Source of the DNA: Tetrahymena thermophila SB210 | Taxonomy: Eukaryota > Ciliophora > Oligohymenophorea > Hymenostomatida > Tetrahymenidae | DNA length: 64,000 bases | Direction: 5' to 3' | Assembly (NCBI RefSeq): GCF_000189635.1 | Contig: NW_002476396.1 | Location: forward strand, 62,001 to 126,000 | Shown: one piece after another, positions 48,995 through 62,313 of the stretch | Layout of the letters: every line of letters begins with the position of its first letter | How positions within the stretch are numbered: the stretch's first letter is position 1 | Position numbers and translations under genes: made by a program | Notes under the pieces: model-generated | The model's database searches: none | Seen by the model: the letters and a program-made list of their open reading frames with translations, nothing else | Told to the model about the DNA's origin: nothing

Positions 48995-49795
48995 TCAAAG
49001 AAGTTTAGACATAAAAGCCTATTAGATGATCCAACCACAAACTAATAAGATCTTTTCATCATCCTTCATAGAAGATTCGAATGTGATATCGCCCTTTGCG
49101 TAGAAGGCATTTTATTCATTCCAAGGCATAGTACACATACTATTAGCAACATGGGAGTTAATAATTTAAGTGATTGGAATGCCATCTCTAACTACATCAA
49201 TCTTTTTGGGGAATTTGCAAGCATAGTTCAAGATAACATCAAGTCTGTTAGCACATGAAACAACGGGTTACAAAACCATTGGGGGTCTAGTCTAATCTGC
49301 ATGCTTAACTATGAATCTTGGGGTACTTGCACAACTTCCAGAAATAAGATGTTCAACCTTACCAAGGATAACTCCTTTGTATCTAATCATAGCGGTTTTC
49401 TTGCAACACATTTCAATTTGAATGGGACAACCTTCGCTGGGTAGATTTTAGAACATGTAAGGAATTTCGGAGTGTTCATAGCATAAACAACAGCTCTTAG
49501 GGTTAAAGCAAGCGAGTTTGCATCCTTTTTCTCTGTAAATTTCGATTCTTCCAAAGCTTTAAGTTTCAACAAATGTGGTGGATTTACCATAGCAGAGGAA
49601 GCTTTCAGTGAATTTGAGGTAAGTAGTTTCAGAAGTCCAGTTCTAAGGAACATCGAATTATACCTTTGATAATACAGTGGCTTGTTATTAGCTTTAGATT
49701 TTTTAAAGTTTTTACTAGTATTCATAATTTGCTTGCTATTACTAGACATTTTAGAGAGGAACAACCTAATTATTTGTATCTTGCATAGGAATCAT
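48995..49795 (-). CDS. Cys-rich family protein, tentatively scramblase-like (copy 3)
   Basis: ATG at 49795 to TGA at 48995, 266 residues, no intron. Almost identical to copies 1 and 2. It shares the GCAAAC variant with copy 2 and the AGAGCT variant with copy 1, a mosaic pattern that suggests exchange between copies. All Cys motifs are intact. Function as for copy 1. Confidence 0.8.
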
Positions 49796-51497
49796 TTCTA
49801 CTTTTTATTTAAGATAAGTTTTTTTGTTTTTAAGTATTTGTGTAGTTAGTTATTTTTTTTTGATTTAAATAGATTATATTTTGGAATAAAAAAGTTATTT
49901 CGCTTATGAACGATTACTTAATATAACTATAAATTTGAAAAGCATTTAAGAAATAAATCAATATCTCTAAAAAGCTTAATTTGTTCAAGAAGGTTTATAT
50001 CTTACTTTCTTTTTTTAGTTCTATTAAATTAAGTAAAATTAAAATTTTTGGGGGTAAGTTACAAGGAATAAATTAATTACAGTTAAAAAAAACTAAGCGA
50101 GCAATTAATTGATGATAAATACTGGTCATGAACCAATAAAAACTTTGTCAATTAATTAAGTAGATCTATTTATTTCCTTCTTACTTAGTTTTGCTGTATT
50201 TATTTTGCAATAGTTGCTTCATTATCAAGATAAAATTATAATTTTAATATCTAAGTTAAATTAAAGAATTGAGTTTATTTTTATTAGATATATAATAAAA
50301 CCATAATATCATAGATTAATATTTTTCATATATAAAAGGATGCTAAAATTAGTATTTCTGTATAGTGCGGTAAAATAATAAATTGACAGAAATGAAGAAA
50401 TACTTTTGTTAATAAAATAAGTGAGCAAATTTTATTAACAACTTATTGTATATTTTGCCATAAAAAGTCATGCTATTTATAATCAGACAAAGTATAATGA
50501 TAGAGCGCGATGCTAATTTTAATATATTTAGAGCATTATTGGTAAATGTAAAATCAAATATTTTTCTAAATAACAAATATATTAGAACCTTAAGCAAGCG
50601 TTATTTGTAAATAGCTATTAAATAATCTAAAATGAATGTATGTATTACTCTCTAATGATAATTTAATTAAAAGAACTATAACTTTATTCATATAAATACT
50701 TTAAGAAAATTTAATGCTTGAATAATAATATAAAATAGAGTGGCCTTGGTAATAGACAGATGAAATAATTTATTGTTCGTTTCATTTTTTATTATTTTAA
50801 ATATATTTGCTCTTCCCTAAAACAGTAAAATAAGTGAAAGAAGATGAGAGGGGGATATAATTTTAAAAATAAATCTTTTCGGAAGAGGAGCAATGATTAT
50901 AGTTTTTTAAGAGCTTTTAAAAATAAACATTTGACTTTATTCATAACCCTTCTATACTAATAGGCCTAATAATAATTAATTGTAATGAATAAATTAACTT
51001 TAAGACTAATAAAAGTTTGTTTTTTAACTGTATCTGATTAATTCAGCTCGCAAAATTTAGAAATTAAAAATATTTTAAGAAGAAAAAATAATTTTTTTTG
51101 TTTTTTAAATACAAAATAGTGGATTAATCATGACTTTACTCTTTATATATTTCAAAAATTATCTATCAAAAATATTAGTTTTTTTATTCTTAGAGAAAGT
51201 CATTATTTATTGACTATTTATTAAGTTTATAATAGATTTATTTCTTTATTTATTTAATATATTATGAACATATATATTTATTTATTCATTTTTATGATAT
51301 TAGTTATTATAAAAAGACTAATTATTTTTTGGAAGAATTTGAATTTATTAAATGAATGAAAATTTATAATTACACTAAAATACAATAAATAGTACATTTA
51401 GCATGTTATATAAACAAATAATTATATTATATATATAAAGTAGAAATCATCAATTTTAATGGAAGGAAGGACAAGAAGATAATCAGGAAAATGTATT
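49796..51497. other. Spacer between copies 3 and 4
   Basis: No gene. The left part continues tandem unit 3 to ~50905; the remainder is AT-rich unique sequence and presumably the 3' flank of copy 4. Confidence 0.6.
50050..50059 (-). promoter_or_regulatory. Conserved upstream G/C-run element of copy 3
   Basis: GGGGGTAAGT on the plus strand, 255 bp before the start codon of copy 3. Confidence 0.45.
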
Positions 51498-52301
51498 TCA
51501 AATAAGACGAGACATGTAAGCTTGTTAGACAATCCAACCGCACATCATCAAGATCTTTTCATCATCCTTCATTGATGGTTCAAATAAAATGTCGGCCTTT
51601 CCGTAGAAGGCATTTTGTTCATTCCAAGGTAAAGTGCACATACCGTTGGCTACATGAGAATTGACAATCTAAGTAATAGGAACGCCATCTCTAACTACAT
51701 CAATCTTTTTGGGGTACTTACAGGCGTAGTTTAATATTGCGTCAATTCTATTGATGCAAGAAACAACAGGTATCAAAACCAAAGGAGATCTTGTTTAATC
51801 AATGTGCTTAACAATGAATCTTGGAGAGCTTGCGCAACTTCCAGAAATAAGACGTTCAACCTTACCAAGGATGACTCCCTTGTATCTAATCATAGCGGTC
51901 TTTTAGCAGCACATTTCGATTTGAATAGGACAACCTTCACTAGGGAGATTTTAGAACATGTAAGGGATTTCAGAGTGTTCATAACATAAGCAGCAGCTCT
52001 TTGTGTCAAAGCAAGCAAGTTTGCAGCCCTTTTCTCTGTAAAATTCAATTCTTCCAAAGTTTTAAGTTTAGATGAATGTAGTGGATTAACCATAGCAGAG
52101 GACTCTTTCAGTGAATTTGAGGTGAGTGGTTTCTTAAGTCCAGTTTTGAGGAACATCGAATTAGACTTTTGATAAAACAGAGGCCTGTTATTAACTTTAG
52201 ATCTTTAAAAGCTATTGTTAATATTCATTAGTTATTTGCTAAGGTTAGACAACATATTATAAAGCGACCTATTAGTTTTCGGTTTATTGTGTAGGGATCA
52301 T
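51498..52301 (-). CDS. Cys-rich family protein, tentatively scramblase-like (copy 4)
   Basis: ATG at 52301 to TGA at 51498, 267 residues, no intron. Diverged from copies 1-3 but aligned along the whole length: KGCKLACF, KSCCLCYEHSEIPYMF, EGCPIQIEMCC, MIRYKGVILGKVERLISGS, PVVSCINRIDAILNYAC, and a C-terminus ICGWI-type segment reading MCGWIVQQAYMSRLI. The Gln-rich N-terminal tail is kept but differs in sequence, so the globular domain is under stronger constraint than the tail. Closest relative is copy 5. Confidence 0.8.
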
Positions 52302-52545
52302 TTTAGCTTTTTTATGAATGTTATTTTTTAGAAATATTTTTTTTTAGTTGATTTTATTGATTTAATTGGATTATATTTTAGCATTAAGTTTTCCTTAGAT
52401 TTATAATACTAGCTTCATTAAACGATAAAAGTTAAAACTGAAAATAAGGAACTTAATAACCTTCACTAATTCATCTAAATTATTAAAGGCTTAAGTATGA
52501 CTATTTAATTAAAAAGAAATTAGTTAGTATTGATATTTTATATTT

Positions 52546-52554
52546 GGGGTAAGT
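52546..52554 (-). promoter_or_regulatory. Conserved upstream G/C-run element of copy 4
   Basis: GGGGTAAGT on the plus strand, 245 bp before the start codon of copy 4, in flanking DNA otherwise clearly diverged from copies 1-3. Confidence 0.4.
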
Positions 52555-54619
52555 AATAAGATATTAATTAATTAAATGATATTTTACTAGTACTTAGCAA
52601 ATGATAAATTCTGGTTTTTATTAATAGTTAATTTAACTACTATCTTTTGACAAACAATAGAATCAGATGCTTGAATACAAGAGTTAAGAAAAGTAAAAAC
52701 AGAACTTTGAAGTATTCAATAATCATAATATAATAATCTACTAATTTTTCAAAACGCAAATAAATGAAATAAGTTAAAATTTGAAACTTTTTTTTTATAA
52801 CAAATAAAAAAACAAACACTGATTACAAAATTTTGTTTGACTCTAAAATTTAATACAGCCATACCTCATATTTAATGCCAAGCCAAATTTATTTTGTATT
52901 CAATATACTAATAAATAAAAGAAATTTTAATTGAATATTTAAAATTAATATCTTTTTTTTTATTAGATGAAATATTTTAAAATAAGGTAGATAAAAAAAC
53001 TGACATTTTTATGTAAAAGAATCTATTAATCTAATAATAACGCTTTATACCCTTTTGCTTATTACCTTTCATATAATATAAATTTAAATGAGGGCCAATT
53101 ATAATATGATATTAAAAGCTTGAAAAGTCAACTATTACTTAGTGATTGTAAATTATTTAATTAATCATTATTTTTATCAAATAGTACTTAATAATTGTCA
53201 TTGTAAACATATTAATAATAATAATTTAGAGATAATAAATTAGATAATCTTACTTGCTATTGTCAATTAACTAATTAATTAGTACTATCAACTTCTAATT
53301 AATAAGATCTAGGTCGATAATAATGAAAAATAATTTAAAGTTACAAACTAGGAATTGAGCAAAATTAGTACAAATTAAAAAAGAGTATTTTATAGCTTTA
53401 TTATAATCAAAAGCATCTTAGCTATTAATATTAGTTCATTGTAAATTTATAAAAATAAATTAAAAAGTGTTCATATATATATATGATTTTTAATTAATTA
53501 TCAATGCCTTTAAATTTATATTCAAAATTCAATTTTTTATTACATTCATTCATTTATATATAATACAAAATAAATTACTCTATTAAATTAAAATCAAAAG
53601 AAAAATGTTAAATCTACAATAAAATAGCGCAGAAAAAATACTAAAAAAGTAAATTCTAATTTTTTTTAAATATTATAAAATAGTATATTTATTTTATTCA
53701 ATATTATTAATATCTATACAAAAAAATTTTTTTGTTATTAGTAAAATTAATCAATATTTTTATCCATATTTTTTCTATCTATTTTTTGGCTTTTATTTGA
53801 TTAATTTTAATAAATCTGCTTGTTAGGATTATTTACTTTGCTAATTTTTTATAAATTAATTCAAATCTAATATGTTTTCATTACTTTTGCTTCTTGAATT
53901 AGTTATTAAAACTAAAGCTGATTTTGATTACGCACGCTGGTAAAGAAAACAATAATTTGAAACTATTATTTTGCTATTAAAATATTGAATAAAAATGTTT
54001 TAGATATAAAATTTATTTTACATTCATTCATATTTACTTTCTTTTTTACAGCTAAATATTTACATTTAAATGAATCAAAGCATATTGATAATTATGCATC
54101 GAATATAATTGGTACTATTTCATAGCGTTTACTTACTCTAAGTTTTATTAAAATATTTAAGTTACTATAAAGAAAAATAAACTATGTAAAATATATAAGA
54201 TTTTTTTTTTTGGTACTCGAAAATAATTAACAAAATTCAAACCATTTTATTAATATGTCAAAATATCATCAAACATTTATATTAGTCATATTTAAAGGCT
54301 ATCAAATAATCAATATTCAAAAATAAGATTATTAGTTTTAACATCCTTTCATTTTTTATTTCTTTTAAACTAGCCTTGTAGTTATCTGTCAATCTTTAGC
54401 ACTTAATTTAGTATTTATTAATTTTGAAACTTATAAATAGTATTTATTTTTTGATAAACGCACAAATTTAATTTAAATATTTTGAAATAGTATAGACGAA
54501 AATTTACTTATTTATTTACCTTAATAACTCATATAAATTTATTAAAAGTTTCAAAATTTATTTTTAGCAAATTGCAGTTTAAAATTTCAAATATTTAAGA
54601 AAAATCGAATACTATTACT

Positions 54620-55240
54620 TCTGTATGTGCTTGCTTGAGATCACTTTATATAACTTAAATTAGAAATATAATAAACAAAATATTGGCTGCGAATATTTTT
54701 GATTTAAGTAAAATCCACTCAAAAGCCCTAATATTATCTTTAATTTTTTATATCATTTATTTAGTTTTTTATTACTGACAGATTTTATCATATCATATAA
54801 ACACTTACTAGGCAATTGTAAATTAGCCAGCCTATTAATAAAATCTAATAAGAAATTAATCAGTTATCAAATTAATAAATTTAGTGATAAAACAAACAAA
54901 CAAACAAACAAACAAACAAAAATTGACACAGCTCTGAACAGTGAAAATTAATTAAGAGTACTTGAAATTAATAAATTACTTTGATTGGAGTAATCAAAAA
55001 TTTGTTAATTAACTTCTTTTTGTCTAATAGCTAATAGGTTTGTTAAAATAAAATGTCTTATTATGAAAATATTAAAAAGTTCACATTGATAATACAAAAT
55101 AACATGTAAAAACAATAATTTTATTCAAATTTATCTTAATAAGCTTGCTAATTAATTAATATTTTTCTTATTTTTCAATTTTTTTTATTATATTAGACCA
55201 ATACTAATAAATAATATGCGATTTTATTATTAAAGGGATT
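54620..55240. repeat. Dispersed non-coding repeat, copy 1
   Basis: Matches 63480-63940 in the same orientation. Anchors include CACTTTATATAACTTAAATT, AAAAGCCCTAATATTATCTT, AAATCTAATAAGAAATTAAT and GACACAGCT. This copy carries a CAAA microsatellite at 54892-54920 that the other lacks. No conserved reading frame. Confidence 0.8.
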
Positions 55241-55828
55241 TGATGCTTTTTTAACTTCTTTATTTGCTTTATATTTCAAACTAAAATTAACTTTAAAATT
55301 ATGTATGACATTTTTATAATTTTTAAAATGTATTTGGATATTTTGAAAATTATTTTACACAAACAAACAAAGTTGATTATTTTAAATTCAATTTTTAGTA
55401 AAGAATTCATTATTTTTGAAAATTAGATTATTATTGCTGGATACAAACAACTATTACTACATTTTTACGCAACTATAACTATATTTATCACTTATTTTTA
55501 ATATTAAAAATTTAGAGTAAAATTGCAAAATTTAATGAAATTATCTTTAAATATATACAGCCATACAAAAATATGTTAAAATTTATATAATAATTAAGAA
55601 TATTATACTTTTTAATTTGCTTTGGCTATCAAATACCATATAAACAAATTAAACACAGAAAGTGAGACTATATATAGTATATAGTGAAAGTTATTTTTTG
55701 CTATCCTATATACATTTAACTTGTTAACAAATAATATATTAGTTAGATTTTTATAATTATAACCAAAGTAGAAATTCATTCATTATCAATTTGGTAGAAA
55801 TAAGGGTTAAGAGGAAAAGAAATTTATT

Positions 55829-56635
55829 TCAAATAAGACGAGACATGTAAGCTTGTTAGACAATCCAACCGCACATCATCAAGATCTTTTCATCATCCTT
55901 CATTGTTGGTTCAAATAAAATGTCGGCCTTTCCGTAGAAGGCATTTTGCTCATTCCAAGGTAAAGTGCACATACCGTTGGCTACATGAGAATTGACAATC
56001 TAAGTAATAGGAACGCCATCTCTAACTACTTCAATCTTTTTGGGGTACTTGCAGGCGTAGTTTAATATTGCGTCAATTCTATTGATGCAAGAAACAACAG
56101 GTATCAAAACCAAAGGAGATCTTGTTTAATCAACGTGCTTAACAATGAATCTTGGAGAGCTTGCACAACTTCCAGAAATAAGGCGTTCAACCTTACCAAG
56201 GATAACTCCCTTGTATCTAATCATAGCGGTCTTTTAGCAGCACATTTCAATTTGAATGGGGCAACCTTCACTAGGGAGATTTTAGAACTTGTAAGGGATT
56301 TCAGAGTGTTCATAACATAAGCAGCAGCTCTTGGTGTCAAAGCAAGCGAGTTTGCATCCCTTTTCTCTGTAAAATTCGATTCTTCCAAAGTTTTAAGTTT
56401 AGACAAATGTAGTGGATTAGCCATAGCAAAGGACTCTTTCAGTGAATTTGAGGTGAGTGGTTTCTTAAGTCCAGTTTTGAGGAACATCGAATTAGACTTT
56501 TGATAAAACAGTGGCTTGTTATTAACTTTAGATCTTTAAAAGCTATTGTTAGTAGTCATTGGTTATTTGCTAAGTTTTAACTGCATATTGGATAGGGACA
56601 GTCTATTAAGTGTCGACTTATTGCATGGGGATCAT
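55829..56635 (-). CDS. Cys-rich family protein, tentatively scramblase-like (copy 5)
   Basis: ATG at 56635 to TGA at 55829, 268 residues, no intron. Very close to copy 4 through the Cys-rich domain (KGCKLACF, KSCCLCYEHSEIPY, EGCPIQIEMCC, PVVSCINRIDAILNYAC) and more different in the N-terminal tail and flanks. One change within a motif is PYKFQN-type where the other copies read PYMFQN. Copies 4 and 5 form an older pair 4.3 kb apart without visible spacer similarity. Confidence 0.8.
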
Positions 56636-59600
56636 TTTTATTATTTTTTTAGTTAAGTTTTTTTAGAAATATTTTTTTGTTATTTTGTTGCTTGTTTAAT
56701 TTTTGAGATAAATAAATTATATTTTAAGCGAATGTTTTCAGTATTTTAAGTCTTGTTTGAATGAGAAGAAACTTAAAAATTATATCTAATTAACAAAATA
56801 TCTACGCTCGATTATTAAATATAAAAATATAATTGACTTTAAATAGTACTATTTAATTAAAAGGGGATTTATGTGAATATATATATATTTAAGGGGTAGG
56901 TATAAATTAAGAAATTATTAAAAATATGATTAGTTAGTTTTTTACTAGTTGTTTTTAATACAGTCAAATCTGGTCAAAATTAGTAATAATTTGTTTATTA
57001 ATTATTTTGACTGCTCTAAAATTATAAATTAAAGCAAGGTAAAATTAATTAAGATTTCGCTGCATAAACAAAAGTTTGATAAATTTCTTACTGAATTTTT
57101 ATTCAGAACAAGCAAGATAAATAGCTAAATTAAAATTAGTTTAAAATAAATATATATATGTAGCTAGCTAGCTATCTAGAGGTTTGGAATGCTTTAATCT
57201 TTCGAATCAATAAAAATAAATTTAAAAAATAATGAAAATAAATATGTTTTTTTTAAATATCACGCAAGATCATTTGATAACTAGAATATATTTATTTTAG
57301 TGATAATTAACTAAAATAAAAAAGGAATAAATTAAATGAGTCTAAAAAAAATTATATTTGATTGATTTATAAAAAGCTTAAAAAATGTTATAAGATATTA
57401 TTTTCCTTCTATCACTAATCAATCAATCTAAAAATTAAATCTATATCGTTATTTTAATTATTTTTTATTACTTACTATCATTTTTTGATAGATTATTCAT
57501 TCATGAATGACCATGTAAATTTAGTACTATTACTTAATTTAATTTTTATACTGAAAACCATGATTTTGAATATAACTATTAGCTAACTAGTTAAGTAATT
57601 AATTAAAGAATAGAGAGCTTATATATATTTACATTGTCAAGTAGACTAATAAATTGTACATTAAAATTTAAAAGTAGTTTCAAAAAATTTATAGATTTTA
57701 ATTTAATATGAATTTTTTATATATTATTTTTTTTATTTTAAAAGATTTTAGTTTGTTTGAATAAAATACGTACTTTATTGCCATTATTATAGTTTGTCTC
57801 TTTATAAAATAGTAAAATGTAATAAAAAGCCCATTTAGTTAATCAAATCCATATTAGTTACAATTAAAATCAGAATATAGGTTAAAGCGAATTAAATTTA
57901 TAATAGAAATGATGATATTTATATAAACCATCAGAAATAAAAAAATAGTTGTTGAAATAGTAGATAGATATGAAAATTGCTATGGTAAAATATCATATTT
58001 GCTTTTTTTACTTCTGCTTTTTTGTTTGTTTGGTATTCAATTTTTTAGACAATCCTCAAAGGAGGTTGTAAGATAAATTAAAATAAAGAAGTATAATTGA
58101 TAGTAAAAATATCATATAAAATTTCAGTATCTTAAAATATTTCTATTCATTTCAACCCTGTCTCATCAATATCAATGAAACTATCAATCAATAAATAAAT
58201 CATAGTTGTTATATTTTTAAGCATTTCATATTTCTACTAAAAAAGAATAATTTAATAGGTTGGCTTAAGAATAATTTAATAGGTTGGCTTAAGAATAATA
58301 AACACTGCAAAAGCCCTGCAAACAAATACATAAATAAATATATTTTCAGAATGTTACAACGAAGTCCATATTAATTTATATCAAAAATAAATTTAGCGAA
58401 GTTATAAAATATAAGCGACATATTTTAAAATGATTTATTTTTCATGTTATCTCTTCATTTTGCTTTTTGAATATTTATCTTTGAAAAAAATTTCAAAATG
58501 TGCCAAATTCAAATTAGTTTAAAATCAATAAGAATAATCTAAATTTAAAATCTTTAAAATATATAATAAATAAAATGAAGTTATCAATAATAAAGTGAGT
58601 GAGTTTATGATAAGCGTTGATAAGGTGTTTTATTTCTATTGCAGCAATAAGAAATTTTTATTTTTTTGAATCTGTTAACACGATACAAAAGCTCAAAATA
58701 TTTAGTGCTCAAAAAAAAAAAGATCCAAAAAACTAAAATACGCACATAACTCAAACTAATAAGGAAATACTTCTGCAGATTAAAATCAACTATTACTAGT
58801 AATTTTAAGTTATTTAATCAAACTATTAATTAGATAGAACAGATGCATGAATATAAAATTTTTACTATATTCAGTAATAGTAATTAATGTAATATTACTT
58901 GCTAATTGTAAATTAATAAATTTGTTCTAAGAAATCCCGAGTAAATAAGAAATTAGTCGATAAAAAGTTATTATTTTGAAGTTATAAAATATAAATTGTA
59001 TTAATGATGTACTATCTCAAGAAAGAATAAATTAATTATCATTTTCTTAATAAAATGCATCACTCATTCATTCTTTCATTTTTCATATTTGCTTTAAATT
59101 TTTTAATTAATTTATCAAATATTATATTAAATAGAGTCAATCATGCTTTGTGTTGCGTATCAAATGATAATAATAAATCATTAAATTCAGCTAAAGAAAA
59201 AAGGGTTTATTTTTTTATATTTATCTTGATTGTTTGCTTTTTTGGAACAAACAAAGCATCTATTTTTATATTAAAGAAAAAGTCATCTTTCTAAATGGTG
59301 TTCAAATAATTATTTATATTTTACTAAGAATAAAATCTCTAAATTTAGTTCTTAATAAATTATTAAAATTAGTTTTATCACGCATTCATAAAAACCAAAT
59401 ATTATTTTAAATATTTTAAAATAATATTTAACTTGTTTTATAATTTTGTTTGTTTGTTTGATTTAGATTTTAATATTATTTATTTTTTATGACATGAAAA
59501 TTGCTAAAAAGCCTAAAATTTATATTTTAATTTGTAATATAAATATTATAACTCATATATAATTTTATAAATCAAATACTCATTAAGTTACCATGATAGA

Positions 59601-60134
59601 AATCAAATGTATTTTAACATTAAATCTCCATAAATAGTAAGGATATTAAAAGCTTTGAGGTATCAATTATTTAGATTATTAAAGCTTATCGATAAAATAG
59701 ATTTATTTTATAATTAATTTGCGTTACTAAAAGCGTTATATTTTAACCTTTAATTATCATTAAAGAATACTTAAATTACATTTAATTGATAATCTGATCC
59801 TTTTATATAATTCAATTTATATTTATTTCTTGCTATATTTTTTTTCTCCATATATCATAATCATTCAATATTGAAAACTTACTTCTACTTTGTTTAAATA
59901 AAATAGTTAGTTACTGAAATAAAAAAATAATTGTTTTTATTTTAATAAATACTTCAAGAAAAAGTAGAAAATAAACAAATAAATAAATTTATTTTATTTT
60001 ATTTTTAAATTTTTTAAGTTAAACTATTGAAAAATTTACGATATAGAATATAAATATGCTTAAAAAAACACAAAAAATCATGGATTTTTTGCATAAATTA
60101 ATTATATTTTTAGAAATGAACTTATTTAATTCAT
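56636..60134. other. 3.5-kb intergenic region before the surface-antigen gene
   Basis: No gene supported. It holds the upstream element of copy 5 (56893) and a short direct repeat near 58255-58295 (AAGAATAATTTAATAGGTTG twice). An open stretch at 59055-59294 was considered and rejected. Confidence 0.5.
56893..56900 (-). promoter_or_regulatory. Conserved upstream G/C-run element of copy 5
   Basis: GGGGTAGG on the plus strand, 258 bp before the start codon of copy 5; the weakest match of the five. Confidence 0.3.
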
Positions 60135-61538
60135 TCAAATAAGAATAGCCAATAACATCATAAGTGCTAATATTTAAAGATTTGCAGAATTTGAATAAGT
60201 ATTAATACTTGAGGGTTATGAAGTTTCCTTATCTTACTTTTCTGAATTTTAATTGCTATTATTGCCTGATGAACCAGAGTTGATATTATTGCCTGATGAA
60301 CCAGAGTTGCTACTACTATTGTCTGAAGAGCCAGAGTTGTTATTACTATTACCTGAAGATCCAGAATTACTGTTACTACCTGATGAACCAGAACTAGATG
60401 ATCCTTCCTTAACACATCCAGCTCCATCCTTAGTTGTTGCAACATTGCCTGTATATCCGTACTTGCATTCACATTTGTTAACAGAATAACTTAAATATTC
60501 AGCATATTTATCAAAACATGTACAAAAACTTGGTGAGCCTTCATTATTATAAGAATTTTCAGGGCAAGGTTTACATGTTGCAGCTTTAGCTTCAGGGCCA
60601 TATCCACCAGCCAGATCATAAACAAAGTAATTTTCAATACATCTATTGCAACTAGTAATAAATCCTTTTTCACCAGTGTTACAATCTCCTTTTAAGCATT
60701 GATTAGAGATAGTAAATTCAGGACACTTAGAGCATTTACCTCCATAAGCAGCATTTACTCCATAATATCCTTTATTACAAGCGCATTTACCATCATATTT
60801 AGAGGCATTATCAGCACATGCAGTTTCGCATCCTTTAACTCCAAAGCTATTTGCAACCTAGCCAGCATAACCTGGTTAGCAAGTGCAAGTTGTAATGGTA
60901 TCTGATAATTTTGAAGCATAGCTATCATAACATCTGCAAGTTTCAATTGATCCGACACTTTGTTATACAGGAGTATAAGAATTTTCAGGGCATTTTTAGC
61001 ATTAAGCTGGTTAACCAGTTTTTGAATCTGCTGCTTTTGTCATAAAGTAACCTGATTAACAACTATTGCAAAATGATGCATCCTTACCAATTTTTTCATA
61101 ATCAAAAGGATTAGCACCTTCGCTTCCACAAGGTAGGCAAATTCTCTTACCACTAGAATTGTTCCAATAGTAACCTTTTTCGCATTCATAGCAAGCATCT
61201 TCTTCAGATCTGACATCTTCGTCTTATCTTGTAGTTAGAGAATGTTCAGGACATTTAGAGCAAGTAGCAGGTTTATCTTTAGTTGCTTTAACTGTAACAT
61301 AGAAATTGTTTTAACATTTTTTACAAACTGCAGCGGTAGCTCCAGCAAAAGTGTTATAATACAAACCAGAAGTAGAACTAGTATTATCTGGGCATTTAAT
61401 GCAATTATCAGCACTTTCACCATAGTATCCTTCCTTACAAGCACATTTTTCTGAAACTAATATACTATTTTCTGGGCATTGCTCTTCTGCTAAAGCAAAT
61501 ATGCACAATAATGCAAGTATTATGAGTTGCTTTTTCAT
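60135..61538 (-). CDS. Cys-rich, probably GPI-anchored surface protein (immobilization-antigen-like)
   Basis: ATG at 61538 to TGA at 60135, 467 residues, no intron. A signal peptide opens the protein (MKKQLIILALLCIFALA, cleavage before EEQC). Residues ~20-385 are a periodic Cys-rich domain with repeated C-x2-C units: CKCPDN-like pairs such as NCIKCPDNTSS, ATCSKCPEHS, AQCQKCPENSY, GKCSKCPEFT and ATCKPCPENSY. Then comes a low-complexity spacer of Ser, Gly and Asn (units such as NSGSSGNN) of ~50 residues. The protein ends with a short hydrophobic tail, NLQILALMMLLAILI, with nothing after it, as expected for a GPI-attachment signal. This layout matches the Tetrahymena Ser/immobilization antigens, though the Ser/Gly/Asn spacer is a difference I cannot place. 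It would coat the cell and cilia. Confidence 0.87.
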
Positions 61539-62313
61539 TTTTTTTTTTTTGACTTATGGTTTTTATTTTTTAGATTGATTATTAATTTGATTTGAATTAT
61601 ATTTTTTATGTTTAATCTGTTTTGCAATTTATAGTTGTTTGAAGGCTTAGTTTTTTGTTTAATTTATTATAATTAGAGCCAAAATTAGTTTTAGAAAGTC
61701 ATAAATTTGATAATTACTTCATCTTATTTATTAAAATTAAAAAAAGGCTGCAGAATTCAGTAATAGTTTAGGTATATTTATTTAACTGATTAATTTTTTA
61801 ATAAATGAGTTGAGACAAATTTACTAGATTAGTTAATTAATTTGAATAATTCGCAATCTTTATAAACCAGCAAACAAACGGGTGAGATTCAATAAAAAAA
61901 GTAGACTCACAAAAGCTAGCAAAATGTTTGAAAATAAAAATAATTTTAAAAAATAACAAAGTAAATTTAAAATAATATCAAAATATTTATTCATATTTTT
62001 AGAATTAATTAGTGTGATTAAAAAACGTAATTTAATATTTTATAATTATAAAAAAATAAAAAATTGTTTATATAGATATTTATGAAGATACTTTCATAAA
62101 TAATGAGTAATAAAAATTGATAGTAATAGTTATGCATGCTACAATTAATTATTTTTGCTCTTTCAAGCTATTAATCGCTAACGCATTAATTAATATTTTT
62201 ATAAAGATATTTAATTTTTTTAAAAACAAGTTATCTTTTTTTATAATCTAAAAAAGTATTATTTAGTATATTTAAAAAATATTTTCACTACATACAGGGG
62301 ATATTAATTAATT

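Larger units (their letters stand above)
48582..50905. repeat. Tandem unit 3 of a ~2.4-kb triplication
   Basis: Third copy; similarity ends near 50898-50905, after GGAAGAGGAGCAATGATTA, inside the spacer. Confidence 0.8.
52302..55828. other. 3.5-kb intergenic region between copies 4 and 5
   Basis: No gene supported. It contains the upstream element of copy 4 (52546), a CAAA microsatellite (~54892-54920) and one copy of a dispersed repeat (54620-55240) found again at 63480-63940. Confidence 0.55.

Noticed and set aside
59055..59294. 79-residue open frame with two hydrophobic stretches
   Set aside because: Composition is that of the AT-rich flank, it continues past TAA as low-complexity sequence, and I see no motif, partner exon or duplicate.
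60253..60489. Plus-strand open frame rich in Leu, Pro and Glu
   Set aside because: It is the complement of the Ser/Gly/Asn repeats of the surface-antigen gene.
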